The notes: a model not told the origin generated them from the letters alone. DNA of 64,000 bases from Moniliophthora roreri (GCA_001466705.2 LATX02000001.1:1984001-2048000); one strand, 5' to 3'; counted from the stretch's first letter, positions 47,075 to 59,825 are shown. A program made the numbers and translations.

Positions 47075-49396
47075 TTATGAGATCAATCCTTCCAACTGGA
47101 CATCCGGTAAGGACACATACAGTTTTGGTTGGTACTGCCGTATCCGCATCAGGATCTCTACCTCAATATCTGGTCTTTTCGCAAAAGACCGCACAATCCG
47201 CACACTGTCCAGGTCAGGTAAAACATCATCTACCATCTCCAGACAAAGAACCTTTAAAGCCTGGTTGAGATTATTCAAACGGCAAAGACACTCTATCCAG
47301 GCGTTGTAATTGTGAAGGTTGAGCTTATACCCATCCATCTTCAAGCGTTGTATGACCTGCTGCGCAAGATGGGTTGCCCCTGCATGTCCACAGGCGTCAA
47401 GGATGATGGATACGCTAACATGGTCAAACCGCCCAGAGATTGACATCTGATCCCAGACTCTCCACGCATCGGCGAAGCATCCGAGACGCTGATAGGTATC
47501 CATCAGGTGGTTCCACAGCATCGCATCGGGCTCTATCGAAGCGTCTAAGGTGATAAGGTCATGTACCCGCCTGGTGACGCCGACCAATTTGCCCATGAGA
47601 TGTATGTAGTTGGGATCCGTTTTCGCTTTGGTCCCAATCTGACCGAAGTGTCGAAGGATGATATTATATACAGTGACGGTTATCCCATGTCCAGCCTTTT
47701 TCATATCCTTGACAATGTTGAAATATAGCGATAGGGAAGGCACTGACAGGTTGCCTTGCAGAGAAATCCGGCAGAATGCATCAAGGACACTCTCGTAGCC
47801 ACTTCGATCCAGATTAAGTCTCCCGCGCTGATACTCTTTGAATGCCTCTTTTTCATCACCTGCCAGCCGCATACGAATAGTAGTGATGGAAGCGGCTACC
47901 CCGTGTATGTCTATGCCCTGGCTCAAGAGGTCATTGAGAAGTGTTTTCATGAAAGGTGAGTATTTCTGCCGGTTTTGTGATTTGGTGAGATTGCGGATGA
48001 GAGTGTGATATATGTCTGTGCCAGGGGAGAAGGCGCTACGCCCCCCGTCGGTAGATAAATTCAGAGCAGCTGATGCATGCTTGAAATCATTGTAGAGTTC
48101 AATTGCGGTGTCAACCACAGAGTCTGGAGGAGGGCTCCCCGCGTGGTGAAATAGGCCACGGATTAATGGTGCTATCATGGTTGCGTCGGGGGCGATGCCA
48201 GCAGCCTTGGATTCCTCATACACCTCAAAAGCCTCGTCCATAAGCCCTTGCCTACAAATCTCCATTATGAGCATCGACCATTGCGGTCGTCCGGGCTGCA
48301 TACCCAACACTTTGGCTATTCGATGGAGCCGATCCCTTGTGGTGCAATATCGCAGTAGGGTATCGAATATGCGTGAGGATGCACAACCGCCCTCCTTCAC
48401 ATATTCTGCATAGAGGTCCAGAGCGGCGCGAAATCCGTCATTCACTAGAACATGAGAGAGGCGAGGGATCCATTTGTTCTCCAGAACCTCCTGTGGGCTC
48501 AAATGTGACGAAAATATGACATTGTAGGAATCCGTGATATCGGAAGCCCAGCGATCGAGGCCTTGGGCAACGTATGCAGATGATAAAAAGTCGGGGATGG
48601 AAGGGTCGTACCCAAGACCCTGCTCTCGCATTTCCTCGAATATCCTGGCTTGGGCAATGTGTGATGGGGGCGGAGGTGAGGGCGACAGTTTCCACCAAGC
48701 TCGGAGCAGAATCTTGTATGTCTCGTTTGTGGGTGAACAACCATCTTTACGCATGTCAGAGATGATGTTACGCATCCCCTTGAACGAGGTAAACTCTGGC
48801 GCTGCTTCCAAAAACATGTGGTAGTGTTCTAGTGTTGGGCTTACGCCTCCAGGTTTCAAAGGCATATTTTTGAACCATAGCAGAATTGTCAGCATATTTC
48901 GGCGGAGCAGCAACCCACGGATGATAGCAGTGTGAGTTTCTGCCGTGGGGACCATTCCGAAGATGTCTGACATGTCGGCCAAAATTTCTTCTATTCGCTG
49001 GAGGTCAATGGGACGGCCTGATGCAGCTAGCGTTTCAAGCATCTTTTCTACGTGTTCCTCGGAGAGAGAAGATGTAGGTCGTAGCGACGGGGACGAATTC
49101 AAAGGGGAAAGGGAAGGGGAAGGTGTCGAGTTGGAAGCGGACCCTATCTGGCTAGCCTCCCATGACAATGCGGGATAGTATTGGTTGATAACATCCACTT
49201 GTCCTGTCGCATTGATGAGCGTATCGACGTAGCGTTGTAATCTAGACTTGGGTGCTGATTGTTCCCTTCGGTTCTCCACCGCTACAGAGACCACCTGAGA
49301 GTTGAACCTGGCGAAAAGTCGTGTATTGGAGGTATCCCTGACGATAACGCGTCCATTTGACAGTCTAGCTCGAAGGAAACCTGCCCGAAAGGACAT
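47075..49396 (-). CDS. Mitochondrial pentatricopeptide repeat (PPR) protein
   Basis: A single uninterrupted exon of 773 aa is the only intronless gene of this size in the window. The N terminus (MSFRAGFLRARLSNGRVIVR) is basic and suits a mitochondrial presequence. The body is a run of about 35-residue helical hairpins with PPR character, for example GFRAALDLYAEYVKEGGC, GLMDEAFEVYEESKAAGI, PDATMIAPLIRG, ITVTVYNIILRHFG and CFADAWRVWDQMSISGRFD. Fungal PPR proteins bind organellar transcripts and act in mitochondrial RNA stability or translation. The target cannot be read from the sequence. It shares a 152-nt promoter with SEC61 gamma. Confidence 0.88.
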   Translation of the reverse strand: MSFRAGFLRARLSNGRVIVRDTSNTRLFARFNSQVVSVAVENRREQSAPKSRLQRYVDTLINATGQVDVINQYYPALSWEASQIGSASNSTPSPSLSPLNSSPSLRPTSSLSEEHVEKMLETLAASGRPIDLQRIEEILADMSDIFGMVPTAETHTAIIRGLLLRRNMLTILLWFKNMPLKPGGVSPTLEHYHMFLEAAPEFTSFKGMRNIISDMRKDGCSPTNETYKILLRAWWKLSPSPPPPSHIAQARIFEEMREQGLGYDPSIPDFLSSAYVAQGLDRWASDITDSYNVIFSSHLSPQEVLENKWIPRLSHVLVNDGFRAALDLYAEYVKEGGCASSRIFDTLLRYCTTRDRLHRIAKVLGMQPGRPQWSMLIMEICRQGLMDEAFEVYEESKAAGIAPDATMIAPLIRGLFHHAGSPPPDSVVDTAIELYNDFKHASAALNLSTDGGRSAFSPGTDIYHTLIRNLTKSQNRQKYSPFMKTLLNDLLSQGIDIHGVAASITTIRMRLAGDEKEAFKEYQRGRLNLDRSGYESVLDAFCRISLQGNLSVPSLSLYFNIVKDMKKAGHGITVTVYNIILRHFGQIGTKAKTDPNYIHLMGKLVGVTRRVHDLITLDASIEPDAMLWNHLMDTYQRLGCFADAWRVWDQMSISGRFDHVSVSIILDACGHAGATHLAQQVIQRLKMDGYKLNLHNYNAWIECLCRLNNLNQALKVLCLEMVDDVLPDLDSVRIVRSFAKRPDIEVEILMRIRQYQPKLYVSLPDVQLEGLIS

Positions 49397-49548
49397 TCAT
49401 GCGGGATGCTGCCATGCTATGAGTCCTAAAAATTCACCAATGAAGAGTGTTTCGACTTGCCTATCAGCAGAAGACGTGTTCGGACGTGGAGATTTTGGTC
49501 GTGCGAAAAATTTAGCTGGCAGCCAATCCTTCCTCCGCAACTTCCACC
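49397..49548. promoter_or_regulatory. Compact bidirectional promoter, PPR gene / SEC61 gamma
   Basis: Only 152 bases separate the divergent start codons. No TATA box or CACGTG palindrome is present, though GACGTGTTC and GGACGTGG occur near 49470-49485. Confidence 0.45.
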
Positions 49549-49988
49549 ATGTCTGACAAAATCCGTGAATTCGTCGAAATTCCTCAGCAATTTGTTAGGG
49601 ATGGAAACCAAGTGAGTACTTGTTCCGATTGTTGCAGAAAACCGGCTCACAAAACACTCGTTTATCTCAGTTCTTGACTCGTTGCACCAAACCCTCCCAA
49701 AAAGGTTTTGACATCTTCGAATTCACTGGAGCTTCCCTCATGTTTGGCTGACATCAACGTCTAGAATTCATCCAAATCTGTAGAGCAGTCGCTGTGGGAT
49801 TCGCTGTCATGGGATTCATTGGGTACTTTGTAAAACTCATCCATATACCAATGTACGTGTCCCCTTTATCCGGCCTCGTGGTTATGTCTAACGACTAGCT
49901 CTTCCCAGTAACAATATCCTTGTGTACGTTTGTCTGTTCCCTCCCGATGAATCCTTCGCTGAAGTTTTGAAACAGAGGAGGAGCTTAA
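49549..49988 (+). CDS. SSS1: Protein translocon subunit SEC61 gamma (SSS1/SecE)
   Basis: Five exons (49549-49611, 49671-49704, 49765-49852, 49909-49923 and 49976-49988) give 70 aa. It starts [19 protein letters not shown], has [18 protein letters not shown], then one tail-anchor helix ([20 protein letters not shown]) and ends NNILVGGA. This is a textbook Sec61 gamma, the clamp subunit of the ER protein-conducting channel. The last two exons are 15 and 13 nt. The final VGGA residues are coded across the last junction, which confirms the model. sec61 is another usual member of the matA neighbourhood. Confidence 0.95.
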
Positions 49989-50118
49989 TCTTCCTTCTCA
50001 CATTTATTTACTGGACATGTATTAACACTGGCTGGAATCGTTCATGGAACTATTGGCCGCTACTACTACCATTACATGTCACTAGAGCCCGAATCTCACT
50101 ATAGACATGAAGTCCACA

Positions 50119-51700
50119 TCATGCCATACTCACATCTCCTGGCCTACTCACGGCGACTTGCGGAGTCCGCATGGAGATCCCTGTTGCGCTATATGACACG
50201 GAGTCGAATGCACGGCCAGGCCGAGCGCTTGGTATAACCACTTGAAGCCCAGGTTTTCGCTTTGACTTCCGTTTCCAAAAAGACCATACTGCCAGCATGT
50301 CCTATTTCCACCGGGGTTACCCAATAACTCAAGCATATGGGACGAAACACATACACTTTGCGTTCCGAATACCAAAGCAGCTGCTAATGGGACTACACCT
50401 ATCAATGAGCAATGTGTTCACTCCCGAAGTTGTAAATTCTTACGTGCAGCCTGGGCCATGTATGGCCAAGGACTAAGGGTATCTGCCATGTATATTATAG
50501 TACAACTGAACGTTAAAAAGTAACGTCAATTCAACGTGGCGTATGTTGAGAAAGTGAAACCCCACCTCATGACTATCAGTGATAGATTGAACAACAGCAG
50601 TCGGAAGAGGCAAGCTTTCTCCGTTTCCCTCTTCATCAGTATGATGTTGTCCACTGTGTGCCGCGCCCACCACCATTGCAAAACGATAACCACTGCTGAG
50701 TATCAGCCACGTGCACAGTATGGAGTGCATTCATTCAGACCCACCTTCAAAACCGCCCAGCAATATAGCTATGACCATGCAATACAACGGAATACTATAT
50801 CTCGAGCTGGAATGCCGTGTTCAGGTTACAGCCAAAGGAAAGCCGTGAGCAGTACGCACAATACATCGGCATTCATTGTGCAATAGAGACCGGTTGGAGC
50901 GGTCAATGCGTGTAACCGTCCATTTGCGTACTGAAGGCAAATAACAGGAAAATATATTAGAGGATCGGGGAAGACTACCCACCACCGCCGAAGAGATAGC
51001 GAATATCAGAAAAACAATATAGGGCAAACCTAGGAGCTGCATTCAAAGCCCGTACTCATTCAGCCTCGTACTTTGAGCCTAGAAACAGTTACTCACAGGA
51101 AGTAGATAAATGGTTTTTGAACGTTCCTTCATGGCATCTGGAAGCCGATATGGATAGCGAATATGGTCCCAGTATGTGTGCCACATCTGAAACGGCGTGC
51201 TCAACCGTAAGCAAGAAGTCTTCATTTTCGTGTAGGGCTTAGTTCTTACTTGAAGCATAGCTAGCAGGCCAGCCGTAGCTACCCTACGTTCCAATCAGTT
51301 ATGAAACAGTGAGCTACAGAAACCAGCTCACATTGGAGGCGCCCCGTGGACCATCGCTGACTGGACCCGACATAACATCTGTGGCGGCTCAGTATCTCGA
51401 TCTCGTCTTCCCAAGATTCTGGGTACTATTTAAGCCTGTGACAAATTGATACCAAACGCGGAAGAAGACTCACGATATAAGACACAGAATAAATAATCCA
51501 TGTTATCCAGAAATTAATGATAGTTGGTGGTCGTCGAACGCGTGTGGAGAAGAAGAAAGTTGAGATCAACAACAGAAGCCCAGCAGAGCCACTGAGATGT
51601 AACGCGAGGAATGGGACAGAGAGGGAAATGAGGTCCGGGTCAGATGCTGGAAGGTAGTATGAAGCCAGTCATTCAAAAGGTGAAGGAACATACATATCAT
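50119..51700 (-). CDS. Orphan seven-transmembrane, GPCR-like membrane protein
   Basis: Twelve exons are proposed: 51700-51694, 51646-51474, 51387-51332, 51283-51250, 51186-51097, 51036-50983, 50930-50860, 50806-50745, 50695-50566, 50472-50444, 50398-50321 and 50288-50119. They give 317 aa with consistent phases. The first coding exon is 7 nt. The 51473-51388 junction is the weakest, because the nearest acceptor breaks the frame. The protein has a short N terminus and hydrophobic helices such as LHLSGSAGLLLLISTFFF, IINFWITWIIYSVSYI, LLPLLGLPYIVFLIFAIS, LYCMVIAILLGGFEAVVIVL and LLLFNLSLIVMSPWPYM. A basic Ser-rich tail ends DVSMA. It belongs to a 7-TM family expanded in basidiomycetes. I do not see Ste3 pheromone-receptor signatures. 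Ligand and role are unknown. Confidence 0.7.
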
Positions 51701-51942
51701 GCTTCTTAATTACACTTGCGGAACATCGTCAGCGCAAGAGAGAGAGAAAGAAAAAGAAAGCATCGCCAAGCCGGCTCCTAAATACCACATCTTTTGTTTT
51801 TGTGGATCCACTGGATGACAATAAAAGCCGCCCGGCGAAAGATCCGTAGGATGTGTTACACCGCCTATGCAGACTACCGTCTGATTCACAAGTTGAACGA
51901 TTTAAATCATGATTCCAGGGTGGTACATACATAGCCTTATCC

Positions 51943-54900
51943 TCAGTTGATAAGCAGCAACCCAAACCTTGCACCCGAATCTGCTAAATCCAGCGCGGAT
52001 GGTACATCCTTGCCCAATATGGGAACGCCCAGAGGGAGTAGTGGGGTTGAAGCAGGCAGAATATCTTTTGGTTTTGGCAGAAGCGCAGCTAGTAAAACCT
52101 GCATTCTTGCTAGGTACTCTGAGGTACGGGCGTCTGCACGGGTATCATTCGCGGTGATCTAGGTGATTACGGTGGTCAATCTTATGTAACATTGGAAGGG
52201 GCAGTGAGACTTACCTCATAGATTTTTGCATCAAGCTGGCTCCTAACATCTCCCCAAGACGAAGACGATTCCGAACCGCACAACTCTGAGAGGTTTTGTA
52301 GAAGCCTCAAGTCATACAGTCCATGTGTGCCATTCATACCCTCGCTCTTGAGTAGCCGGTAAAGAAACATGTGTACAGTTCGATCCGCAATCCTTAGCTG
52401 CCTCGAGATATTCCTGGATGTCCCCAGATTCTTAAGGGCATCTGCTAGGTATAGTAGGGCTTCTACAATGTTGGATGATGGAGCATCTGTGTGGGGAGTT
52501 GTTGATCATGTCGCCTTGACAGATTCAGATCCACAACATACCACTATTATCATTGTGGGCGCGTGAGAAGGTGATCCTGGTGCTTCGGTACTTTGCGATG
52601 GCAGAAGAGACAATATAGTCTCTCCACCGGTCGATGGACGATTCGAAGATGGCCGCACAGCGCAATCGGAGTTCTACAATCACCGGTGAGACGGATTCAC
52701 TTCTAAACTAAAATAAGGCACCTCGAGCCACATCAGGCTCGCATGAAATGTTTATGACGAATGGCGACGAATGGGATAACTCATCGGCAACATGTCCAGT
52801 AAATATGAGTGCGTCCAAATGAGCCTCTACTGAATGTTAGCTGTGTTCAGAACCGACAGCCCGAAGCGACTCACGGTCTTCAATCGATAAGTTCTCGGCT
52901 ACTGAGTGCAGAGTACTTGTAACTCCTTCACACAACGTTTGCGCCAAAGGTCTATACACTTGTACAAGCTCCTGACCGAGTGTACTGGTTCTCAACTATG
53001 TTAACAAGTCACATCAGATAGGGAGGTAGGACTCACGTAGAACTGCCATCATCGTATTCAGACAGAACCTGAGTAATATCGTGATGCATCCCAAGCGCGC
53101 AAGCTTCCAACCCCTTCAGGATGTCATCCAGAAGCGGTGTTCTGCCCAGAAGTTGCCTGTTCAACGCCGTGCGGTATCTTTGAAATGACGCATCTAATGA
53201 ACCAACTCCGATTTGTGAGGCTGTGGGTAAAGGGGGTGCTTTGAACAGCAATTGGACGGGAAAGGCACCTGATCGTTTGGATGAATGCCTTGAATCACGC
53301 ACAGAAAAACAATCCCCACCAATTTCTGCCCTTTTATCATCAAACGCCGCCACTACCTCCGTCAACCGATCACGGAATACTTTCCCCGCTTCTTCTAAAG
53401 ATGCTTTCCACAGATCCACGATGCGTCGCTGACATACGTCGTTCACGACCGATTGCAAATGACTGACCTTCCCCGAAGGAAGGTGAACTTGAGAGGAATT
53501 AATCCATGAGTTCACATCTAATCGAACTGCCCAGACATTCTTAACGCTTCTGACATCACCTAGCCATCGCTGGATTGCGGATTGAAGGCCGTCAATCGAT
53601 TTCTCGAACCACTCGTCCACCTTTGCACAGAGTGTCTTCTGAGGTAGACTGGATGAAGAGGAAGCAAGGTCTACGTAAGGTCGATATGACCGAAGATTTT
53701 GGGGAAGAAGGAGGAAGTGTGCTGATGAGGGTAACGTCGTGAGTAGATTGTGTGTTGACAGCTTCAGTTCTGGAGGTAGGGAGGACGTCTGCGTTTCTGG
53801 GGACTCGGATTGAATGTATCCAAGCACTTGGCGGATAAGAGATTGAGAGTCATTTCGGTCATCCAGCACCTCGTGTGCAGTTCGGACGGTCCTGCAGATG
53901 CAGTCAAGGGCAAGAATGGCATGATCCTTGACTTCTTTGACAGTACTAGTTTTTCCCGAGGTTACCTTTTGGTCGGGTTCTAGGGGCTTGCTGCGTCTAG
54001 ATAATGAAGGCGTTAATGTTGTGTGGGAGTTCTGAAATAGAAGGGCATCTAAAGCTTTCGAGCGTTTCTCCAGGAAAATGGTGAGGATGTCGGTGAGGGG
54101 CCGTGATTCGAGGAGATGAAGGGTGAGAAGTGTAGCGCAAGTGTCCTGCAAGGCTGTCAACAACTTTTTAAGCATCGATAGATTAGGCTAATCGGCGCAC
54201 CTCGGTTGATGCGGCATATTCCTGGAGGGACTGTTTTGCTCTAACTATTATTTGCTGTCGGAATGAAGAAACATGTTCCCACTGCCGCTGAACTAGTGGA
54301 AATTGATCCTACGCAAGGGTCAGATATTGGTATTGTCAAGATGTGCTGGCGCGTACCAGAACGTCGATCCCTTGAGTATTCCAAGCCTCCTCGTCCCGTT
54401 CGTCTTCCCTAATTAATGCTCGATGCACAACACGGGATAATAGGAAAAGCCAAGCTGCGGTGAGGTATTTCTTCTTCTCCATGAGCCTCCACAAGTGTTC
54501 TGGTACGTCCAACAGGAGCTTTATGTGAGCGGAAAGAACTTGGAGCATATGTATATGCACATCTGTATAAAGAAATGAGTACTACAATGGAGGAGACAGG
54601 ATGTCCATGACTCACCCTCATTCTCCCGTACTGTTGTACTTCTCGTAGCCGAAGGCTCCCCTTGCGACTGAATCGCAGCCTTTGTATCGTCAAGTGCACC
54701 AATCACGCGCTTTGAAGATTGTGCAATAGCGATTATGGATGTTGAAGCTTGTAAAAGATCGCGGTACCGTTCCCTATTCTTTCGGTGTTCATCTGGCTCT
54801 GCCTGCACAGTAACTTGCGTGAATCACGCACCCAACCATTTGTCTAAGTTCCTCTTGTTTCGCGTCAGCATCATGTCTATGTGATAGTGAGTTATTGGAG

Positions 54901-55075
54901 AATGTAGTAATATGAATGGAACATACAGTAGACGCTGCTGAATTACTCTGACTTCAGACACGGTATGTTTAGTGAACAGTTCATCGGGGTCTAGGTCTTC
55001 AGGTAGCTTTGAGCTGGAGGATAGACCTCTTTCCGTGGGAGGAGCAGCTAACGATACTTTTCGTGTTGTCGACAT
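51943..55075 (-). CDS. COG1: Conserved oligomeric Golgi complex subunit 1 (COG1)
   Basis: The exons are 55075-54927, 54876-54832, 54773-54616, 54562-54357, 54308-54201, 54145-53037, 52990-52875, 52826-52722, 52673-52545, 52486-52215 and 52158-51943, giving 870 aa. The N-terminal VPS51-like coiled coil has DPDELFTKHTVSEVRVIQQ, ERYRDLLQASTSIIAIAQSS and DVHIHMLQVLSAHIKLLLDVPEHLW. The C terminus carries LARMQVLLAALLPKPKD, PLLPLGVPI and SGARFGLLLIN, matching the conserved Cog1 end. COG is the eight-subunit tether for retrograde intra-Golgi vesicles; Cog1 bridges its two lobes. An upstream in-frame Met at 55126 is possible, but 55075 fits a normal Ser/Thr-rich start. Confidence 0.9.
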
Positions 55076-55307
55076 GACTGGCAGAATCCAAGTTTCAAGC
55101 CCGGGGTAACGTAACGATGTTTTCATACTGCCTCTATTATAACTAGCTAAACAGTTCTACTGAAATACCCAAAAAGCAGGAAATTATGAATAATATACAA
55201 TGCAGTCTATGAATGGCGCGTGGTTGAGCAGCGCTGCGTAAAGAACGTGTTGTCCAAACCGTCGACAGATGAATGTTCGTCAGTACAACTCATCGATTCT
55301 CATCAAT

Positions 55308-58300
55308 TCATGAAGAGGCAAGCTCTTCAACGGAGGGACAGTCGCAGACGAGGTTGAGGTCTCCGTAAGCTAGAAATCACTCGATGAGAACCCAGAAGAG
55401 GGTGCAAACAAAAGTAAGTACAACTCACCATCATCAATCCGGCTTACGCTCGGCCAGAACTTCTTTTCTTCGAGGTATGGTAATGGGTATGCAGCAGTGT
55501 GTCGGGAATAAGGTCTGTTCCACTCAGCATCACTGAGCGAAACGACAGAGATGGGATGAGGTGCATTTTTCAAAACGTTGTTGTCCTTGGGCTGTTTGCC
55601 GTTGATAATGTCCTCAACTTCTTTACGAATTTGAATCATCGCATCGCAGAACCGGTCAATCTCGTCCAAGGTCTCCGATTCAGTAGGCTCAATCAACATA
55701 CACGTCGATATCGGCCACGAGCACGTCGGTGGATGAAAACCATAATCCTGCAGTCTCTTCGCAAAATCCATGACCCTCAGTCCAGCCTTCTTCTCAAACT
55801 CTGCCAAATCGATCAATAGCTCGTGCGCAACACGACCTTTTCCGTTCGTGTATTTCAACGGATAGTGATCCTTCAATCTGTATGCCATGTAATTGGCGTT
55901 CAGGAGGGCGAGTTGCGAGGCTTGAGTGAGACCAGATCCTCCAAGCATCTTAATGTATGCCCAGGAGATTAGATGGATAGACGATGAACCAAAAGGTGCT
56001 GCGGAAACCGCGTCAATGGCCTGAGGGCTCTTGGTGGAAGAGTGGGAGCGAGGCATCAAAGGGTGTGAAGGAAGGAAAGGCGCGAGGTGTTCAGCGACAC
56101 AAATCGGTCTGAGAAGAGCAATCAGTTGACATCTTAGTAGCTCGTTTCAAAGAACATTTACCCGACGCCAGGTCCTCCGCCACCGTGGGGAATCGCAAAT
56201 GTCTTGTGTAAATTCATATGGCAGACGTCTCCGCCACATTTCGCCGGATTGGTCAATCCAACTTGGGCATTCAGATTTGCGCCGTCGAGGTAGACCTGTC
56301 CGCCGTTCTCATGAATAATCTTGCATGCTTCCTGGACTCCGTCCTCAAACACACCGAATGTCGAAGGGTAGGTGATCTACGGGATGAATTAATCCGAGGT
56401 GTCACCATGACGCATTTATGAATTACATACCATGAACGCAGCTAATTTGTCCTTGTACTGCTCCGCCTTGGCTTTCAAATCTGCAAGGTCCAGGTTTCCA
56501 TCAGGCAGAACTTTCACAGAGACGACTTTAAGACCAGCCATAACTGCAGACTGCCATGACTGTATGAGAGCAAAAGTCATTAAGAGAAACGAAGCCACTC
56601 ACAGCAGGATTTGTTCCGTGTGCACTCAAGGGAATTAAACATATATCCCTCTCACCTTCACCCCTTGAGTCGTGGTAGGCCCGGATGACACAAAGACCAG
56701 CGTATTCACCAGCGGCTCCAGAATTCGGTTGTAGGGAAGTTGCCGCGAAGCCGGTGATGCGCGCAAGGTCGTCTTCAAGTTCCTATAATAGTGCTATTAG
56801 TGAATTATCTGCAACAAATACCGAGGGGACTATACCTTGATAATAGTCTTGTATCCCTTCACCTGGTCCGCTGGAACAAACGGATGAATGCCTCCCCATT
56901 CAGGTAAAGTCAACGGAACCATCGACGAGGTGCTGTTCAGCTTCATCGTGCAACTTCCGAGTGGAATCATGGAATGGCAAAGCCCCAAATCCTTGCTAGC
57001 CAGGTGGAAAATATACCGAAGCATCTCCGTCTCGGAATGGTGCGTGTTAAACACAGGGTGAGGGAGGAACTCCGAAGTCCGCTTCAAGGGCGCGGGAATA
57101 GTCTTTTCTTGAATAGAAGCTGCTTGAGCTTGGAGATCTTTGAGAGAGATGGTGGGCTGCGAAGCAATGGATGCGAAGACGTTGATGAGTTTGACCAATT
57201 CATCGGGCGCGACAGATTCGTCAAAAGTAACGCCAACGTGCTCGTTATCAATCCGGCGGAGGTTCAGGCCTGCAGCGATCGACGCGGTGTGTATGGACTC
57301 CGCATTCTTAACCTTCAAGGTGACAGTGTCGAAGAAGGTACTATTGACGGCTTGGTATCCGAATTTCTCCACTGTGTTCTTGAAAACCCTCGTGAAGCCG
57401 TGCACCTTGTTTGCGATGTTCTTAAGACCGACAGGGCCGTGGTACACCGCGTACATTGCCGCGGTGTTTGCGAGTAATGCTTGAGAAGTACAGATGTTGG
57501 AAGTAGCCTTCTCACGACGGATATGTTGCTCTCGGGCTGTGGGAGGTCGATGATTAGTACACGGGACGGGCACAGAAAAGGAAACACAAACTTTGTAATG
57601 CCAACCTGTACGCCATCTTGCCTTGCGCATCCCGACTTCTTCCCACCAGACGTCCAGGCATTTTCCTCTTCAACGCGTCCCGTACAGCAAAGAACGCGCC
57701 GTGAGGGCCACCGTAGCCTACTGGAACACCGAATCTTGCAGAGTTGCCCAGAACGATATCAGCACCCCATTCGCCGGGGGGCTTGAGCAACGTGAGCGCA
57801 AGAAGATCTGTTGCACAAACTACGATCGCCTTGGACTCGTGCGCACGCTGAGCAAGTTCGGCGTAATCGCGGACGTGCCCATCAACAGTGGGATACTGAA
57901 CCAAAACACCACAAACGTTATCATCCAGTGCCGCGTGTATCTCCGAGGTAACAATAAGCTCAATACCAAATCCTTTGGCGCGTGTCCTGAGAACTGCGAT
58001 GGTCTGAGGTAAGACCCCAGAGTCGACAAGGAACTTCTTGCGTTTCTGAGAAGAATGAACATATGCCATCACCATGCCCTCGGCTGCCGCGGTAGCTTCG
58101 TCGAGCATCGAGGCATTGGCGATATCCATGGAGGTAAGAGAGGCGACCATCGTTTGGAAGTTGACCAGTGATTCGAGGCGACCTTGAGCAATCTCGGGCT
58201 GATAAGGAGTATAAGGTGTGTACCACGCTGGGTTTTCGATAACCTGCATAATTTACCGTTAGTATTAGCATCAATAAACGAGACGGCCAAAGACTTGCAT

Positions 58301-58715
58301 TACGCAGAATTACACCCGGAACAACAGCATTCCAGTATCCCATTCCAATCAAGCTCTTCATTTTGCCTTTTTCCTTGGTGCCGTTCAAAGCACCCAATTC
58401 TTTGGCCCGCCCGAGAAGTTCGCCTTCACTCAGCGCTTTAATGTTCTCATTAGAGATCACGTCCTTGGATATTCGTATGTGAGAGGGAACAGTGTCGTCC
58501 ACAAACGCGTCCATAGAACTATAGCCCAATGCATTGAGCATTTTTGCAGTCTCTGCATCGTCTGGTCCGATATGACGTTCGGGAAATTGGTCAAGAGGAG
58601 AGAAAAGAGACGTCGGCTGGGGAACAGATGCAAAGGCTCGCTGAGACCTCGTAGCAAGCCAAATGGACGTCTTGAGAGGCTTGAACCTCAAGGCGCAGCG
58701 TAGAGCCGCCGCCAT
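55308..58715 (-). CDS. GCV2: Mitochondrial glycine dehydrogenase (P-protein of the glycine cleavage system)
   Basis: The exons are 58715-58299, 58243-57592, 57536-56836, 56782-56603, 56550-56431, 56376-56162, 56108-55429 and 55369-55308, giving 1008 aa. After a mitochondrial presequence come [75 protein letters not shown] and [15 protein letters not shown]. The PLP-lysine motif [19 protein letters not shown] follows (Lys near residue 747). The enzyme decarboxylates glycine onto the lipoyl group of the H-protein. The first intron (58298-58244) is GC-AG. glydh is a regular member of the agaricomycete matA neighbourhood. Length and all motifs are intact. Confidence 0.96.
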
Positions 58716-59825
58716 TGCTGAAAGAGACGATGAAAAGGAAAGAAAAGAGAAAGTGAGGAGATAAAGGCTAGGCGCCGCCTAGGATAAAGCCCCTGTCATT
58801 CACTGAGTTATTCACCGAGTAAGTCCACTTGCGATCCTGTCCTATCTTATCCTATCGAGAGATAAGCATTGGTCAAGCGTTCCAGCGTTCGCCATTGTCT
58901 TCCTCGACGAAGACGCGTACAAAATTATTGAGTAACGCGTCGAATGCTAGCGTGATGCGATGGTGGTCGACAATTCACTTTGATTTGGGCTGTGGCCGGC
59001 GCCTTACTGCCAAACTCGGGAAATCGGGCCTCACACCGAGACAAAAATTTTTTTGTCTTGCTCGGGAGACGGATTTCCGTCCTTACGTCAACACGTTGAT
59101 CACGAGACCTATATGCATGCAGTGCTGCCTCAAGTCTGTAGTCTCTGCGCAATTTCATAGCGCACCACCCAAAATGCCCTAATGACCTGGTAACCCTCGA
59201 AACCATCGACATGGGTGGGAAAGTGAATATGGATCTTGCTCAAAGTAACGTCATGTTTCTAATTCTGCGTGACTGCTTCGAGTAGCCTTAGTAGGTACAG
59301 GACTTGCGGGAAAAGGCGCTGTTCAACCGCTCGGAAATGCACAGACGACGCGCCTCTGCAGCTGGGTATCTCGCTCAGCGCAACGCTCGTTGCTGGTCAG
59401 TGGTACATAGCTCCAGGGCTTGACCGGGCGTATCAGGATTCCTCCTTGCTCTTCTAAACTTCCGTGCATTATCATTTCCACTTTGCTAATATTTTCTCAT
59501 CAAAAATTGCAAATCATACAAGCCTACACGATAGCTACTGAGAATCAACGTGATATAGCTCCATGATATGTCCGAATCACTGTATTGAACAAAGCAGACT
59601 GGCCGGAATTGAGAATGGTCAAGGTGGGCGGAAAGTGCTGATGCAGCCCCGGCCCACCTTTCTCGGACATTGGAAGCAGCAGTACATAACATTACTGTAT
59701 TTTCATTACGAATATTACATGCAAAATGTATCTAGAATCATGATTGTTTCCTCAAGTCCAGTTATTGCAAGATCTAAATTAAACGGAATCACGGACAAAT
59801 TCTAAAGGAACGGGTGGCTGCTCGT
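58716..59825. other. Largest gene-free stretch (1.1 kb) between glycine dehydrogenase and the ABC transporter
   Basis: It holds the GCV2 promoter on its left and the transporter's 3' flank on its right, both genes being on the minus strand. Short open frames occur on both strands (for example 58829-59182 and 58925-59212) but show no family motif, no splice structure and overlap each other. I see no RNA gene or repeat. Confidence 0.45.

Noticed and set aside
50119..51700. Ste3-type pheromone receptor
   Set aside because: The protein has seven helices and is near mating-type marker genes, but the usual Ste3 helix motifs and exon layout are not visible. The agaricomycete receptor locus (matB) is normally unlinked to matA.
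51729..51974. Minus-strand open frame of 81 codons between the 7-TM gene and COG1
   Set aside because: Its upstream part overlaps the real COG1 last exon in another frame and it has no recognisable content.
58829..59212. Overlapping open frames of 117 and 95 codons in the 1.1-kb gap
   Set aside because: They lie on opposite strands over the same bases, show no family motif, no splice sites and no codon pattern distinct from background.
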